The notes under the pieces: model-generated | Seen by the model: the letters and a program-made list of their open reading frames with translations, nothing else | What the model was told of the DNA's origin: nothing | Database searches by the model: none | Assembly: GCF_029510815.1 (NCBI RefSeq) | Contig: NZ_CP120360.1 | Span: forward strand, 2,914,001-2,978,000 | Source: Janibacter sp. DB-40 | GTDB lineage: Bacteria > Actinomycetota > Actinomycetes > Actinomycetales > Dermatophilaceae | DNA: 64,000 nt | Reading direction: 5' to 3' | In this document: positions 7,968 to 17,021 of the stretch, in pieces | How positions within the stretch are numbered: position 1 is the stretch's first letter | Layout: each line of letters starts with the position of its first letter | Translations under genes and position numbers: made by a program

Positions 7968-8861
7968 GTGGACTTGCGACTCGTGGAGTACTTCATCTCG
8001 GTCGTCGACTGCGGTGGAGTCACCAAGGCGGCGAACCAGCTCTACATCGCGCAGCCCTCCCTGTCCCAGGCGGTCCGGACCCTCGAGCGCGAGGTCGGCG
8101 CAGAGCTCTTCGACCGTTCCGGACGATCGATGACGCTCACCCCCGCCGGCAAGGTCTTCGAGGTGGGCGCGCGGGCCGTCATCCGTGACGCTGCACGAGC
8201 CCGCGCCGGAGTGGCCGCGGTCCGCGACCTCCGGGCCGGGCGGCTGAGGATCGCGGCGGACTCGGCGATGGCCCTGGACCCCCTTCCCGCAGCAGCCGCG
8301 CTGCTGCAGGAGCGCCACCCGGGCATCCAACTGTCGATCACCGAGCCGGAGTCACCGTCCGAGATCGTCGCCGACGTCCGGCTCGGACGGGCCGAGATCG
8401 GTCTGACCTACCTGGACGTCGACACCGGCCCGCTCATCACCGTGCCGTTCGGGGACCAGGAACTCGGGCTGGCCACCGCCGAGGACCGGGCCGCGGGCCT
8501 ACCCAACCCCTTCCCCCTCGACCGGCTCCACGAGATACCACTCGTGCTGGGCAATCGTGAGGGCACCGGAGACAACGCCGTCGACGCGGCCATCCGGTCG
8601 TCCGGGGCAACGGTCGTCGTCCGCACCGCCTTTCGGCAGGCCGCGTGGGAGCTCCTTCAGCTGGGAGTCGGTGCCGCGATCCTGCCCGTCGACTTCGCCA
8701 GGGACCGCATCCGAAGGGTGGCGGCCATCCCCACCGACCCGCCGTTGTCCCGGCCCATCGGCGCGGTCCACCGCAAGACACCGCTGTCTCCGGCGGCGAA
8801 GGCGTTCATGCGGGTCGTGCGTCAGCCGTTGACTCAGCCGACTCCCGTGCACAATCGATGA
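7968..8861 (+). CDS. LysR family transcriptional regulator, divergent from dctP
   Basis: 297-residue regulator. An N-terminal winged HTH covers residues ~1-60 (EYFISVVDCGGVTKAANQ, then AQPSLSQAVRTLEREVG), followed by a substrate-binding effector domain. I chose the GTG at 7968 because it places MDLRLVEYF at the usual LysR N-terminus; an upstream ATG at 7869 lies inside operator C. The location suggests control of the dctP operon and probably of the other operons carrying the same operator. Its 3' end overlaps the convergent second LysR gene by 56 bases. Confidence 0.9.
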   Translation: MDLRLVEYFISVVDCGGVTKAANQLYIAQPSLSQAVRTLEREVGAELFDRSGRSMTLTPAGKVFEVGARAVIRDAARARAGVAAVRDLRAGRLRIAADSAMALDPLPAAAALLQERHPGIQLSITEPESPSEIVADVRLGRAEIGLTYLDVDTGPLITVPFGDQELGLATAEDRAAGLPNPFPLDRLHEIPLVLGNREGTGDNAVDAAIRSSGATVVVRTAFRQAAWELLQLGVGAAILPVDFARDRIRRVAAIPTDPPLSRPIGAVHRKTPLSPAAKAFMRVVRQPLTQPTPVHNR

Positions 8862-9735
8862 AGGCTGCACCGACGGGAGAGATCTCCTCCTCGTCGTAGA
8901 CGAAGCCGAAGGGCCGGCGGATCTGCGGGTCGACCTGGCGGCAGACGATGCCACGAGCCGCCGCCGACTCGATCAGGGAACGCTCGAGGAAGGTGCTCCC
9001 CACACCCGCCGCCACGAAGGACATGCGCGCCTCGCGGTGCTCGAGCACCGCAGCCGGTCGCAGGGCCCGACCTGCGTCGATGAGGGCGGCCTCGATCTGA
9101 CCGGCGACCGCGCTGCCCGGCACGATGACCATCGGGATCTCCGGGAGGTCGGCGAACGTGATCGGGCCATCCCCCTCGGGCAGGCGGTGGGCCTCGGAGG
9201 GGGGGACCGCGTACCAGTACTCCTGGATGCCCATCGGGAGGACGTCGAAGTCGCCGTCCCAGAGGCGTCCCGATGTCGTCACCACCGGAAGGTGGGTGAG
9301 TACGAGCTCGACGTCGCCGTCCCGGAGCATCTCGAGACCCTTGGTCTCGTCCCGCAGCCACTCGAGGTGTACTCGGGTGCGCGGCAGCCGGCGGTGGAAC
9401 TCTGCGATGAGCTCGACCACGGGGCCCATCGCGAGCGATGGTGCTGAGGCGATCTCGATGACGCCGGCGAGGTTGCCCTCGTGGTCGCTGACGGACGACG
9501 CCGTCGAGGCGACATCACGCACCAGCCGGCGTGCGGGCCCGGCGAGTGCGTGCCCAGCGGAGGTGAGGACCATCCCGCGTCCGATGCGGTGGAAGAGCTC
9601 GACGCCGAACTCCCGTTCAAGCGACCGCAGGGCCTGCGAGATCGTTGGTTGTGCGACCCCGAGGCGCGCCGCCGCGGCATTGACGCTGCCGTGGTTGCGT
9701 ACCGCGAGGAAGTACTCCAACTTCTGCAGGTCCAT
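8806..9735 (-). CDS. LysR family transcriptional regulator
   Basis: 309-residue regulator with HTH residues ~1-60 (EYFLAVRNHGSVNAAAARLGVAQP...) and a LysR effector domain with a DxELVLTHLP segment. It is related to its neighbour at 7968 over the HTH and the first 30 residues of the linker, so the two may be diverged paralogues that bind the same kind of site. It lies downstream of an SDR gene on the same strand (50-base gap), so it may be the tail of the thiolase-SDR operon. It overlaps the convergent LysR gene by 56 bases. Confidence 0.9.
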   Translation of the reverse strand: MDLQKLEYFLAVRNHGSVNAAAARLGVAQPTISQALRSLEREFGVELFHRIGRGMVLTSAGHALAGPARRLVRDVASTASSVSDHEGNLAGVIEIASAPSLAMGPVVELIAEFHRRLPRTRVHLEWLRDETKGLEMLRDGDVELVLTHLPVVTTSGRLWDGDFDVLPMGIQEYWYAVPPSEAHRLPEGDGPITFADLPEIPMVIVPGSAVAGQIEAALIDAGRALRPAAVLEHREARMSFVAAGVGSTFLERSLIESAAARGIVCRQVDPQIRRPFGFVYDEEEISPVGAAFIDCARESAESTADARPA

Positions 9736-9785
9736 GATGGCACCGTAGCCTCCTCGGGCCCACGGTGCCGCAGGGTCTCGTCGGG

Positions 9786-10550
9786 TCAGCGCGGAGCCAT
9801 CCGGATCGCCCCGTCGAGGCGGATCGTCTCTCCGTTCAGGTAGCCGTTGCGCAGGATCTCCCCGGCGAGCGACCCGAACTCTGCCGTGTGCCCCAAGCGC
9901 GCCGGGTTGGGGACGGTCTCCTCCAGCGAGGCCCGCACGTCGTCACGCAGCCGTGCGAGCAATGGTGTGTCCATGATGCCCGGGGCGATGGTGCAGACCC
10001 GGATCCCCTTGCTCGCGAGGTCGCGTGCAGCGGTGAGCGTCATGCCCACGATGCCCGCCTTGGACGCGGTGTAGTTGATCTGTCCGATCTGGCCCTCGTA
10101 GGCGGCGACGGACGCCGTGAGGACCACCGCGCCGCGCTCACCCTCGACGGGGTCGTGACGAGCCATCCGTTCCGCTCCGAGTCGGAGTGCGTTGAAGGAC
10201 CCGATGAGGTTGAGGCGGATGATGAACTCGAAGTCCTCGAGGGAGCCGGCCGAGCCGTCCTTCTCGAGCAGGCGCATCCGGCGGCCTGCCCCGGCGCAGT
10301 GGACGACCCCACGGAGCCCGCCGCGAGCATCCGCGACGTCGAGTGCGGCGGCGAACTGGTCGGTGTCGGTGACGTCTGCGGCGGCGAACGTCACGGCGTC
10401 GCCCAGCTCGGTCGCGACGGACCCGCCGTCGGAGGTCGGCAGGTCGATGATCGTGACCTGCGCGCCCTCCCCGACGAGGTGCTCGACGGTGCCGAGTCCG
10501 AGGCCCGAGGCGCCTCCGGTCACGGCGATGGACTGTCCTGTGAGCTTCAC
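9786..10550 (-). CDS. HSD10-type 3-hydroxyacyl-CoA dehydrogenase (SDR)
   Basis: 254-residue SDR that would oxidise a (2-methyl-)3-hydroxyacyl-CoA to the 3-oxoacyl-CoA with NAD. It has TGGASGLGLG near residue 10, active-site YTASK near 160, and a tail (SLEETVPNPARLG ... NGETIRLDGAIRM) that closely follows human HSD17B10, the 2-methyl-3-hydroxybutyryl-CoA dehydrogenase. The match to HSD10 is from memory and strong. The GTG at 10550 follows AAAGG. It lies 43 bases downstream of a thiolase gene, so the two can carry out the last two steps of a beta-oxidation round. Confidence 0.88.
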   Translation of the reverse strand: MKLTGQSIAVTGGASGLGLGTVEHLVGEGAQVTIIDLPTSDGGSVATELGDAVTFAAADVTDTDQFAAALDVADARGGLRGVVHCAGAGRRMRLLEKDGSAGSLEDFEFIIRLNLIGSFNALRLGAERMARHDPVEGERGAVVLTASVAAYEGQIGQINYTASKAGIVGMTLTAARDLASKGIRVCTIAPGIMDTPLLARLRDDVRASLEETVPNPARLGHTAEFGSLAGEILRNGYLNGETIRLDGAIRMAPR

Positions 10551-10593
10551 TGCGTGGTGGCCTTTCGGGTGGTGTGGGTGATTGAGCGGGTCG

Positions 10594-11727
10594 TCAGAGC
10601 AGCTCGAGGATGGTGGCGTTGGCCATGCCACCCGCCTCGCACATCGTCTGGAGTCCGTAGCGGATGTCGTTGTCTCGCATGTGGTGCACGAGCCTGGTCA
10701 TGAGGACCGCTCCGGATCCGCCGAGGGGGTGCCCCACGGCGATCGCTCCACCCAACGGGTTGAGGGCCTCGTCGGCCACGCCGAACTCGGCCTGCCAGGC
10801 CAGGGGCACCGGCGCGAAGGCCTCGTTGACCTCGAAGGCTCCGATGTCGGCGATCGACAGGCCGGAGCGGTCGAGCACCTTGCGGGTGGCGGGGATCGGT
10901 CCGGTCAGCATGATCACCGGGTCGTCGCCCGTGACGACGGTCGTGTGGATGCGGGCCAGGGGCGTCCACCCGCGGGCTGCTGCGATCTCACTCGTCGTGA
11001 CGAGCAGCGCACCGGCTCCGTCGGAGATCTGGGAGGAGTTGCCGGCGGTGATGACACCGTCCTCGGAGAAGGCGGTGCGCAGCCCACCCAGGGTCTCGGT
11101 GGTCGAGCCGCGACGGAGTCCCTCGTCCACCGCGAGCCCACCGGAGATCGGGGCGAGTTGTCCGTCGAGGGCACCGGCGTCGATGGCTGCGGCCGCCCGT
11201 TCGTGCGAGCGTGCCGAGTACTCGTCGAGCTGCATGCGGTCGAGGCCCCAGCGCTTCGCCACCATCTCGGCGCCGACGCCCTGGTTGAACTGCTCGACCC
11301 GGTACCGCTCGTACACGGACGGCGCGTACGGGTCGCCGTCGAGCCGGTTGGCACCCATCGGGACTCGGGACATCGACTCCACGCCCCCGGCCACTGCGAC
11401 GTCGTACTGACCCGAGATGACACCGGCTGCGGCAAAGGCAACGGCCTGCTGGCTCGACCCGCACTTGCGATCGATCGTCGTGCCCGGGACGGACTCGGGC
11501 CAACCGGCGGCCAGGGCACCGACGCGCCCGACGTTGCCGGACTGGTCGCCGACCTGGCTGACACACCCCCACACGACGTCGTCGACCTCGGCGGGTTCGA
11601 GCCCGACCCGGCCGACGACGGCGTTCAGCACGTGGGCGGTCAGGTCCGCCGGGTGGATCCCGGCCAATGACCCGTTCCGCTTGCCGACGGGGGTCCTCAC
11701 GGCGTCGACGATGACGGCGTCTCGCAT
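10594..11727 (-). CDS. Thiolase (acetyl-CoA C-acyltransferase)
   Basis: 377-residue thiolase that cleaves 3-oxoacyl-CoA with CoA. The acyl-carrying cysteine is in KCGSSQQA near residue 89, the catalytic histidine in AVGHPLGGSGA, and the second cysteine in QTMCEAGGMANA near the C-terminus. The ATG is preceded by AGGAG. It is the first gene of a short operon with an HSD10-like dehydrogenase, headed by LysR-type operator A 90 bases upstream. Whether it releases acetyl-CoA or propionyl-CoA is not clear; the HSD10-like partner favours methyl-branched substrates. Confidence 0.93.
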   Translation of the reverse strand: MRDAVIVDAVRTPVGKRNGSLAGIHPADLTAHVLNAVVGRVGLEPAEVDDVVWGCVSQVGDQSGNVGRVGALAAGWPESVPGTTIDRKCGSSQQAVAFAAAGVISGQYDVAVAGGVESMSRVPMGANRLDGDPYAPSVYERYRVEQFNQGVGAEMVAKRWGLDRMQLDEYSARSHERAAAAIDAGALDGQLAPISGGLAVDEGLRRGSTTETLGGLRTAFSEDGVITAGNSSQISDGAGALLVTTSEIAAARGWTPLARIHTTVVTGDDPVIMLTGPIPATRKVLDRSGLSIADIGAFEVNEAFAPVPLAWQAEFGVADEALNPLGGAIAVGHPLGGSGAVLMTRLVHHMRDNDIRYGLQTMCEAGGMANATILELL

Positions 11728-11816
11728 GACTGCAGCTCCTGGGTTGTCGTGACGGTCACCAGCGTCGGGACCTGCCTGCTACCGACGTCAGCAGACCACG
11801 ACGCCCGAGCGCCCCA

Positions 11817-11857
11817 CAAAGACCTGCGGGCGATCCTGTCCATAGCGGATCCCTATG
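11817..11857 (-). promoter_or_regulatory. Putative LysR-type operator, copy A
   Basis: On the minus strand: CATAG, 7 bases, CTAT, 17 bases, GGTCTTTG. It lies in the 247-base gap between the ThDP enzyme (ends 11975) and the thiolase (starts 11727). It shares with copy B a further GGATCGC block inside the 17-base spacer. The dyad arms are 5 bp (CATAG/CTATG). The rest of this gap shows no gene. Confidence 0.65.
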
Positions 11858-11974
11858 TACGCACCACCTCCCCCCGGGACGGGTCGCCCGCGCACGAGGA
11901 GCGCGCGTCCGCACCACCGAGCCGGCGGGGAGGCCGGGCGGTGCTGCGTGGCCGCCGTCGCGCAGCTGCAGCCG

Positions 11975-13585
11975 TCAGTGGCCGGCGTTGAACTCCGGGT
12001 CGACGCGGACATCGAGGAGGAAGAGACCGTGCGGGGACCTCAGTCGATCGGCCACCGGCTCCAGGTCGTCCACCGAGGTGACCACGACCCCGTCACCGCC
12101 GGCTGCGCGGGTGAGGGCCGGGAAGTCCGGCCAGGCCGTCATCGAGTGTCGGGGATCGACTCCGAAGTGGACCAGCTTGACGTGCTCGGCCCCGTACGCC
12201 CCGTCGTCGTAGAGGACGACGAGGACCGGGCCGCCCTCGCGCGCCAGGGTCGGCAGCTCGGCGAGCGCCATGGCCAGACCACCGTCACCGACGAGGAGCA
12301 CGGTGACCTCGTCAGGTCGTGCGACGGTGGTGCCCAGTGCGCCCGCGGGACCGAGACCGATCGACCCGAAGGCACCCATGGTCGTGAAGGCCCGCCCCTC
12401 CGGCGCGTGGATCCACGGCCACGCACTCACCGTGAAGCGACCGATGTCGCTGACGACGGTGCGTTGCGCAGGCAGGAGCTCGTCCAGCTCGGCGGAGACG
12501 AGGCGCGGATCGGCGTGGCCGTCCGAGCGGTGCTCACGCACGTCCGCCCGCGGGTCGTGCTCGCGCAGGGCGCTGCGCACTCCCTCGCGCCACCCGGACG
12601 TGGGGCGGTGCTCCACGTCCTCGAGCATCGCCGCCATCGCCTCGGCCGTCAGCCGCGCGTCCCCGCAGACACCGACGTCGGGCTCGACGTACCACCCGAG
12701 CGCCGCCGCGTCGGCGTCGATCTGGACCACGGTCTTGTCGGCGAAGAGCGTCCTGCGCGCCGTCGTGTACGTCCCCAGGCCGGCACCGATGGCGAGCACG
12801 AAGTCGGCCTCCGCGATGGTGCTCGCGGCGGTGGCGTGGGAGAGAGTGCCGCAGATCCCGATGTTCTCCGGGTGCCCGCGAAAGAGCCCGCGTCCCAGGA
12901 GAGTGGTCGCGATGGGCGCCCCGAGCGCATCGGCCAGGGCGACGACCGCGTCCTCACCCTCCGCCTCGATGACCCCTCGTCCGGCCAGGACGAGGGGCCG
13001 TCGGGCCGCGACCGCCCGCTCGACGGCGTTCTCCAGGTCGGACCGACGGGGCGCCACCGGCGCGGGCAGGGCGAAGGGGGCGGCCTCCGCCGGTTCCTCG
13101 ACGTCGGCCCGGAGCATGTGGATGGGTAGGTCGAGGACGATGGGCCGTCGCTCCGCCCGCGCCCGACGCAGCGCCCGTCGCAGGTCATGAGCGGCCGTCG
13201 CTGGAGCGTGCACGCGCTCGAAGCCGCACTCCGCCGCCGTCGCGACCGCAGGGATGTCGATGCGCTGGAAGTGGGTGGGGTCGATCGGCGTGGCCCCGGT
13301 GACGAGCACGAGTGGGGTGCGCGCCCGAGCGGCCTCGACGAGCGAGGTCAGTGCGTTGGTCAGGGCCGGCCCGTGGGTCACCGATGCGACGCCCACCCTC
13401 CCGGTGGCGCGTGACCACGCGTCCGCCGCACCGACGGACGAACCCTCGTGGGCCACTCCGACGAACCGCCCTCCCGCATCCTTGAATGACGCCAGGTAGA
13501 GCATGTTGGCATCCCCCATGAGGCCGAAGATCGTGTCCACGCCGAAGGAGCGCAGGGTGTGGGCGAAGCTGTCATGCAATCTCAT
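11975..13585 (-). CDS. Thiamine pyrophosphate-dependent enzyme (acetolactate synthase/2-oxoacid decarboxylase superfamily)
   Basis: 536 residues with the three-domain ThDP fold. The N-terminal PYR domain has the catalytic glutamate in AHEGSSVGAADAWSR near residue 47. The C-terminal PP domain has GDGGLAMALAELPTL followed by VLYDDGAYGAEH, where family members usually have an asparagine as the metal ligand. It could decarboxylate or ligate a 2-oxo acid, or split an acyl-CoA; the sequence does not decide. The ATG has AAGGACC upstream. It is the last gene of the long operon, after an 82-base gap. In a cluster whose CitE lyase would make pyruvate or glyoxylate, a 2-oxo acid substrate is plausible. 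Confidence 0.82.
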   Translation of the reverse strand: MRLHDSFAHTLRSFGVDTIFGLMGDANMLYLASFKDAGGRFVGVAHEGSSVGAADAWSRATGRVGVASVTHGPALTNALTSLVEAARARTPLVLVTGATPIDPTHFQRIDIPAVATAAECGFERVHAPATAAHDLRRALRRARAERRPIVLDLPIHMLRADVEEPAEAAPFALPAPVAPRRSDLENAVERAVAARRPLVLAGRGVIEAEGEDAVVALADALGAPIATTLLGRGLFRGHPENIGICGTLSHATAASTIAEADFVLAIGAGLGTYTTARRTLFADKTVVQIDADAAALGWYVEPDVGVCGDARLTAEAMAAMLEDVEHRPTSGWREGVRSALREHDPRADVREHRSDGHADPRLVSAELDELLPAQRTVVSDIGRFTVSAWPWIHAPEGRAFTTMGAFGSIGLGPAGALGTTVARPDEVTVLLVGDGGLAMALAELPTLAREGGPVLVVLYDDGAYGAEHVKLVHFGVDPRHSMTAWPDFPALTRAAGGDGVVVTSVDDLEPVADRLRSPHGLFLLDVRVDPEFNAGH

Positions 13586-13667
13586 CGGTGGTCCTTACGT
13601 GGGTGGTGGGTCGTGGACGGCGACCGTCTGGTCCGGACGCTCGGTGGCGTCGAGGGCCCCGGCGATT

Positions 13668-14527
13668 TCATCTCGACGCCGCTGCGTCGAGGATCCGCCG
13701 GGCTCGGTCGACCACGGGCTTGTCGATCATCTGGTTGTCGAGGACGATCGCGCCGGAGCCGGCCTCGGCGACGACGGCCATGACCCGACGGGCCCAGGCC
13801 ACCGTGTCCTCGCTCGGGCCGAAGAGGGCTCCGGCACTGGCGATCTGGCGCGGGTGGATGCAGAGCTTGCCCCCGAACCCGAGCCGCGCGGCGTGCGCCG
13901 CGTCCGCGCTGATGGCGGCCTGGTCGTCGATCGCGCCGCTCACACCGTCGACCGGCGGGGCCAGCCTCGCTGCGGCGGACGCGACGACGAGGGCGCTGCG
14001 CATCGGAGCGAGGGCGAGGTGGTCGTCACGATCGACGCCGAGCTCGGTCGAGAGGTCGAAGTTGCCGAAGGCCAGCCTGCAGACGCCCGGCACCGCGGCG
14101 ACCTGCGGAGCCGCCAGCACGCCCGCAGCCGTCTCCACGAGGGCGACGAGGCCACCCCGGGCCGGAGACGGTCGACGACGTCGGCCGCGACGGCGGCCGA
14201 ATCCGCCTTCGGCAGGAGGACCACGTCGGCCACTCCCGCGAGCGCGTCGAGGTCGGCTTCGTGCCACTCGGTCCCCACGGCATTGACGCGGACGATCCCG
14301 GTGTTGCCGTCGGCGAACCACCGGGCAGCTGACTCCCGGGCCGATGCCTTGCCCTCGGCGGGGACGGCGTCCTCGAGGTCGATGACGATGACGTCGGCGC
14401 CGGCTGCGGCCGCCTTGGCGTAGCGGTCAGGGCGGTCACCGGGCACGAAGAGGAGGGTGCGCGCGCCGGCGACGTCGGCGACGGTCGTCCGACCGCCGGA
14501 TCCGGGTGTCGTCCCTGGGTGGTTCAT
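13668..14527 (-). pseudogene. HpcH/HpaI-CitE family lyase (citramalyl/malyl-CoA lyase-like), frameshifted
   Basis: The first half reads in one frame from ATG 14527 (RTLLFVPGDRPDRYAKAAAA, VIVIDLEDAVPAEGK, VVLLPKADS). The second half reads in another frame (LVALVETAAGVLAAP, LAFGNFDLSTELG, GKLCIHPRQI). The frames meet at a C4G3 run at 14155-14161; one extra base there would restore a ~286-residue CitE-like protein with all family blocks. The enzyme would cleave a beta-hydroxyacyl-CoA such as citramalyl-CoA into pyruvate and acetyl-CoA. Both halves are well conserved, so this is either a recent mutation or a sequencing error in a homopolymer. It lies between an SDR and the ThDP enzyme in the operon. 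Confidence 0.85.
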
Positions 14528-14544
14528 CTGGTCGCGACCTTTCG

Positions 14545-15333
14545 TCAGTGGCGGCCCAGCGCCCGACCGCCGTCGATGACGAGCTGGGTGCCGGTGATGT
14601 AGGAGGCGTAGTCGCTCAGCAGGTAGCACGCGGCGTCGGCGACCTCCTGCCGACCCACGAGGCGGGCGAGGGGGACCCCCTCGATCGCCGCCCGGAGCGA
14701 CGCCTCGTCGCGGAAGAGGATGTCCACCCCCGCGGTGCCCTCGGTCATGCCGGGGACCAGGACGTTGAGGCGGATGTCGTGGGGCCCCCAGGCGCCGGCG
14801 AGAGACTTCGTCATCGCGACCACCCCTGCCTTCGCACTCGCCGAGTGCACGGTGTCCGGACCGCCCTGGTTGGCCATGTTGGAACCGATCGAGAGCACCG
14901 ACCCGCCACCGCCGCGCTCGATCATGTGCTGGCCCACGACCTGCGTGCAGTGCCACGTGCCGTGGAGGACGATGTCCACGACGGCCTGCCAGCCCCCCGG
15001 GCTCAGCTCGTGGGGTGCCACCCGGAACTGGCCCGCCGCGCTGTTGACGAGGTGGTCGATCCGGCCGTGCTCCGCGACGACGTCGCTCACCATGCGCTCG
15101 ACGGCGTCCCGATCACGCACGTCGAGCACGGCGGACACCGCCCGCCAGCCCTCGGCAGTGATGCGCTCGACCACCCGGTCGAGCCGATCGGCGGTGCGGC
15201 CGACGACCACGACGAGGGCGCCCAGACGGGCGAGCTCGACGGCAATGGCCTCACCGATGCCCGAGCCGCCGCCGGTGACGACGGCGACACGGTCGGCGAA
15301 GGACCCCGGCTGGAGCATCGACGGCGCGCTCAT
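14545..15333 (-). CDS. 2,4-dienoyl-CoA reductase-like SDR
   Basis: 262-residue SDR. TGGGSGIGEAIAVELA is near residue 19, NSAAGQFR near 94, and DIVLHGTWHCTQ near 115. At the usual Tyr-x-x-x-Lys position it has HSASAKAG (around 161-168), the arrangement seen in mammalian DECR enzymes, where the catalytic tyrosine is absent and the lysine is kept. The NSAAG and D-x-x-x-x-GT segments also fit that subgroup. It would therefore reduce 2,4-dienoyl-CoA with NADPH, which is needed for substrates with double bonds. The ATG overlaps the stop of the acyl-CoA ligase by ATGA. Confidence 0.82.
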   Translation of the reverse strand: MSAPSMLQPGSFADRVAVVTGGGSGIGEAIAVELARLGALVVVVGRTADRLDRVVERITAEGWRAVSAVLDVRDRDAVERMVSDVVAEHGRIDHLVNSAAGQFRVAPHELSPGGWQAVVDIVLHGTWHCTQVVGQHMIERGGGGSVLSIGSNMANQGGPDTVHSASAKAGVVAMTKSLAGAWGPHDIRLNVLVPGMTEGTAGVDILFRDEASLRAAIEGVPLARLVGRQEVADAACYLLSDYASYITGTQLVIDGGRALGRH

Positions 15334-17021
15334 CCCGGCTGCACCTGGGAGCGCAGCTCGGTCTTGAGCAGCTTGCCGGCATCGGACGTCGGCAACGACT
15401 CCACGACCTGGACCGATCGCAGCTTCTTGTACGGCAGGACGCGCTCGGCGACCCAGGCCATGAGCTGCTCGGCGGTGGGGTGCTCGTCGGCAACCGGCAC
15501 GACGAAGGCGACCGGCTCCTGGCCGAAGGACTCGTGGTCCCGTCCCACGACCGCGGCCCTGTGCACCTGCGGGTGACCCGCGAGGAGGTCCTCGAGCTCG
15601 CGTGGGTAGACGTTGTACCCCTTGTAGATGAGCATGTCCTTGGCTCGGTCGGCGATGTGCACCAGGCCCTTCTCGTCGAGGTAACCGATGTCGCCCGTCG
15701 CGAGCCACCCATCCACGAACTGGCCGGCGGTCTCGTCCGGGCGGTTGTGGTAACCATCAGTGACCTGCGGACCGCGAATCCAGATCTCGCCGCGCTCCCC
15801 CGCGGGCACAGGCGCACCGTCGCCATCGCGGATCTCGATCTCCGTGTCGCACAACGGCAGGCCCACACTCCCGTTGACCCGCGGTGCGTCGCTGACCGCC
15901 GGCATCGCCGTGACCACACACGTGCCCTCCGTGAGGCCGTATCCCTCGGTGACCATCGCGTTCGGGAAGACGACGGCGAGCTCGTCGAAGGTCACCGGGT
16001 CGATGGGCGCGGCTCCGGACGAGACCACCCGGACGCTCGAGAGGTCGCGCTGTCCCACCGTCGGCTCCCTGACGAGGGCGTGCCACATCGTGGGCGACCC
16101 GGTGATGTACGAGACCCTGTGTCGCTCGATCAGCTCGAGGAGGCCGGCCGGACGGAATCGGCCCGCGATCACGAGGGTCGTGCCCGTCGCGAGGAGGTAC
16201 GAGGAGTTGATGAGCATGTGGGCGTGGAAGAGTGGCGAGACGGCCACGGTGGCCCCCTCGCCCAGGACCACACCGGCTCCTCCGGGCAGGGGCAGGGGGG
16301 ACAGGTCGAGCCTGCCGTCTGCCACCTCCAGGCGGTGCCCCGCGCGCCAGGCGACCATCTGGCTGACATTGGCCACGACATTGCGGTGGAGCACCCGGAC
16401 CCCCTTCGGGATGCCCGTCGTGCCGCCGGTGTAGACGATGTGGGCGACGTCATCGGGGACGGTGTCCACATCGGGTCGACCGGAGCCCTCCGTGTCGATG
16501 AAGTCCGTCCACGAGCGAACGCCCGCGGGCGACGGCGCGGACTCCCCACGTGGTGCGGGTGCGCAGTCGGAGGGCTCGACGACGACTACGGCCACCTCGC
16601 GGCCGTCTGCACGGAGCTGGTCGAGAGCCGGAAGCAGGGACTCGTGACTCGACGGGTGGGCGATGACGACCCGGGCGGAGGTGTCCGCGATCTGCGAGAC
16701 GAGACCGGAAGCCGGTGTCAGCGGGTTGACCGGCGAGACCGTCGCCCCCGACAGGAGCACGCCGTAGTACGCGGCGGGGAACCATCCCGAGTTCGGCAGG
16801 TGCAGCAGGACGACGTCCCCCGGCCCCACCCCTTCGCGCCGCAGGCCACGGGCGAGTGCGCACGCCTGCTCGTAGAGGTCGGTGTAGGTGAACGTCAGCT
16901 CACCGTCCACGACGGCGGCGCGCTCGCCGTAGCGCGTCGCCATGCCCTCGATGAGGTCGGCGATCGTCGCGTCGGGGTAGTCGAGGTGTCGGGGCATCCC
17001 CTCAGGCCAGTAGGCGGTCAT
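15330..17021 (-). CDS. AMP-forming acyl-CoA synthetase/ligase
   Basis: 563-residue member of the ANL superfamily that activates a carboxylic acid with ATP and CoA. It has the P-loop-like YTGGTTGIPKG near residue 196, GYGLTEGTC near 350, WLATGDIGYLDEKG near 430, and the C-terminal lysine motif TSDAGKLLKTEL near 550. Length is typical of medium- or long-chain FadD enzymes. The ATG overlaps the stop of the racemase gene (ATGA), and its own stop overlaps the next start, showing tight coupling. It is the only stand-alone CoA ligase in the island, so it probably activates the entry substrate. Confidence 0.92.
   Translation of the reverse strand: MTAYWPEGMPRHLDYPDATIADLIEGMATRYGERAAVVDGELTFTYTDLYEQACALARGLRREGVGPGDVVLLHLPNSGWFPAAYYGVLLSGATVSPVNPLTPASGLVSQIADTSARVVIAHPSSHESLLPALDQLRADGREVAVVVVEPSDCAPAPRGESAPSPAGVRSWTDFIDTEGSGRPDVDTVPDDVAHIVYTGGTTGIPKGVRVLHRNVVANVSQMVAWRAGHRLEVADGRLDLSPLPLPGGAGVVLGEGATVAVSPLFHAHMLINSSYLLATGTTLVIAGRFRPAGLLELIERHRVSYITGSPTMWHALVREPTVGQRDLSSVRVVSSGAAPIDPVTFDELAVVFPNAMVTEGYGLTEGTCVVTAMPAVSDAPRVNGSVGLPLCDTEIEIRDGDGAPVPAGERGEIWIRGPQVTDGYHNRPDETAGQFVDGWLATGDIGYLDEKGLVHIADRAKDMLIYKGYNVYPRELEDLLAGHPQVHRAAVVGRDHESFGQEPVAFVVPVADEHPTAEQLMAWVAERVLPYKKLRSVQVVESLPTSDAGKLLKTELRSQVQPG

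Noticed and set aside
14155..14161. Programmed frameshift in the CitE gene
   Set aside because: No X-XXY-YYZ heptamer in the correct frame and no obvious downstream pseudoknot; CitE enzymes are not known to use recoding.
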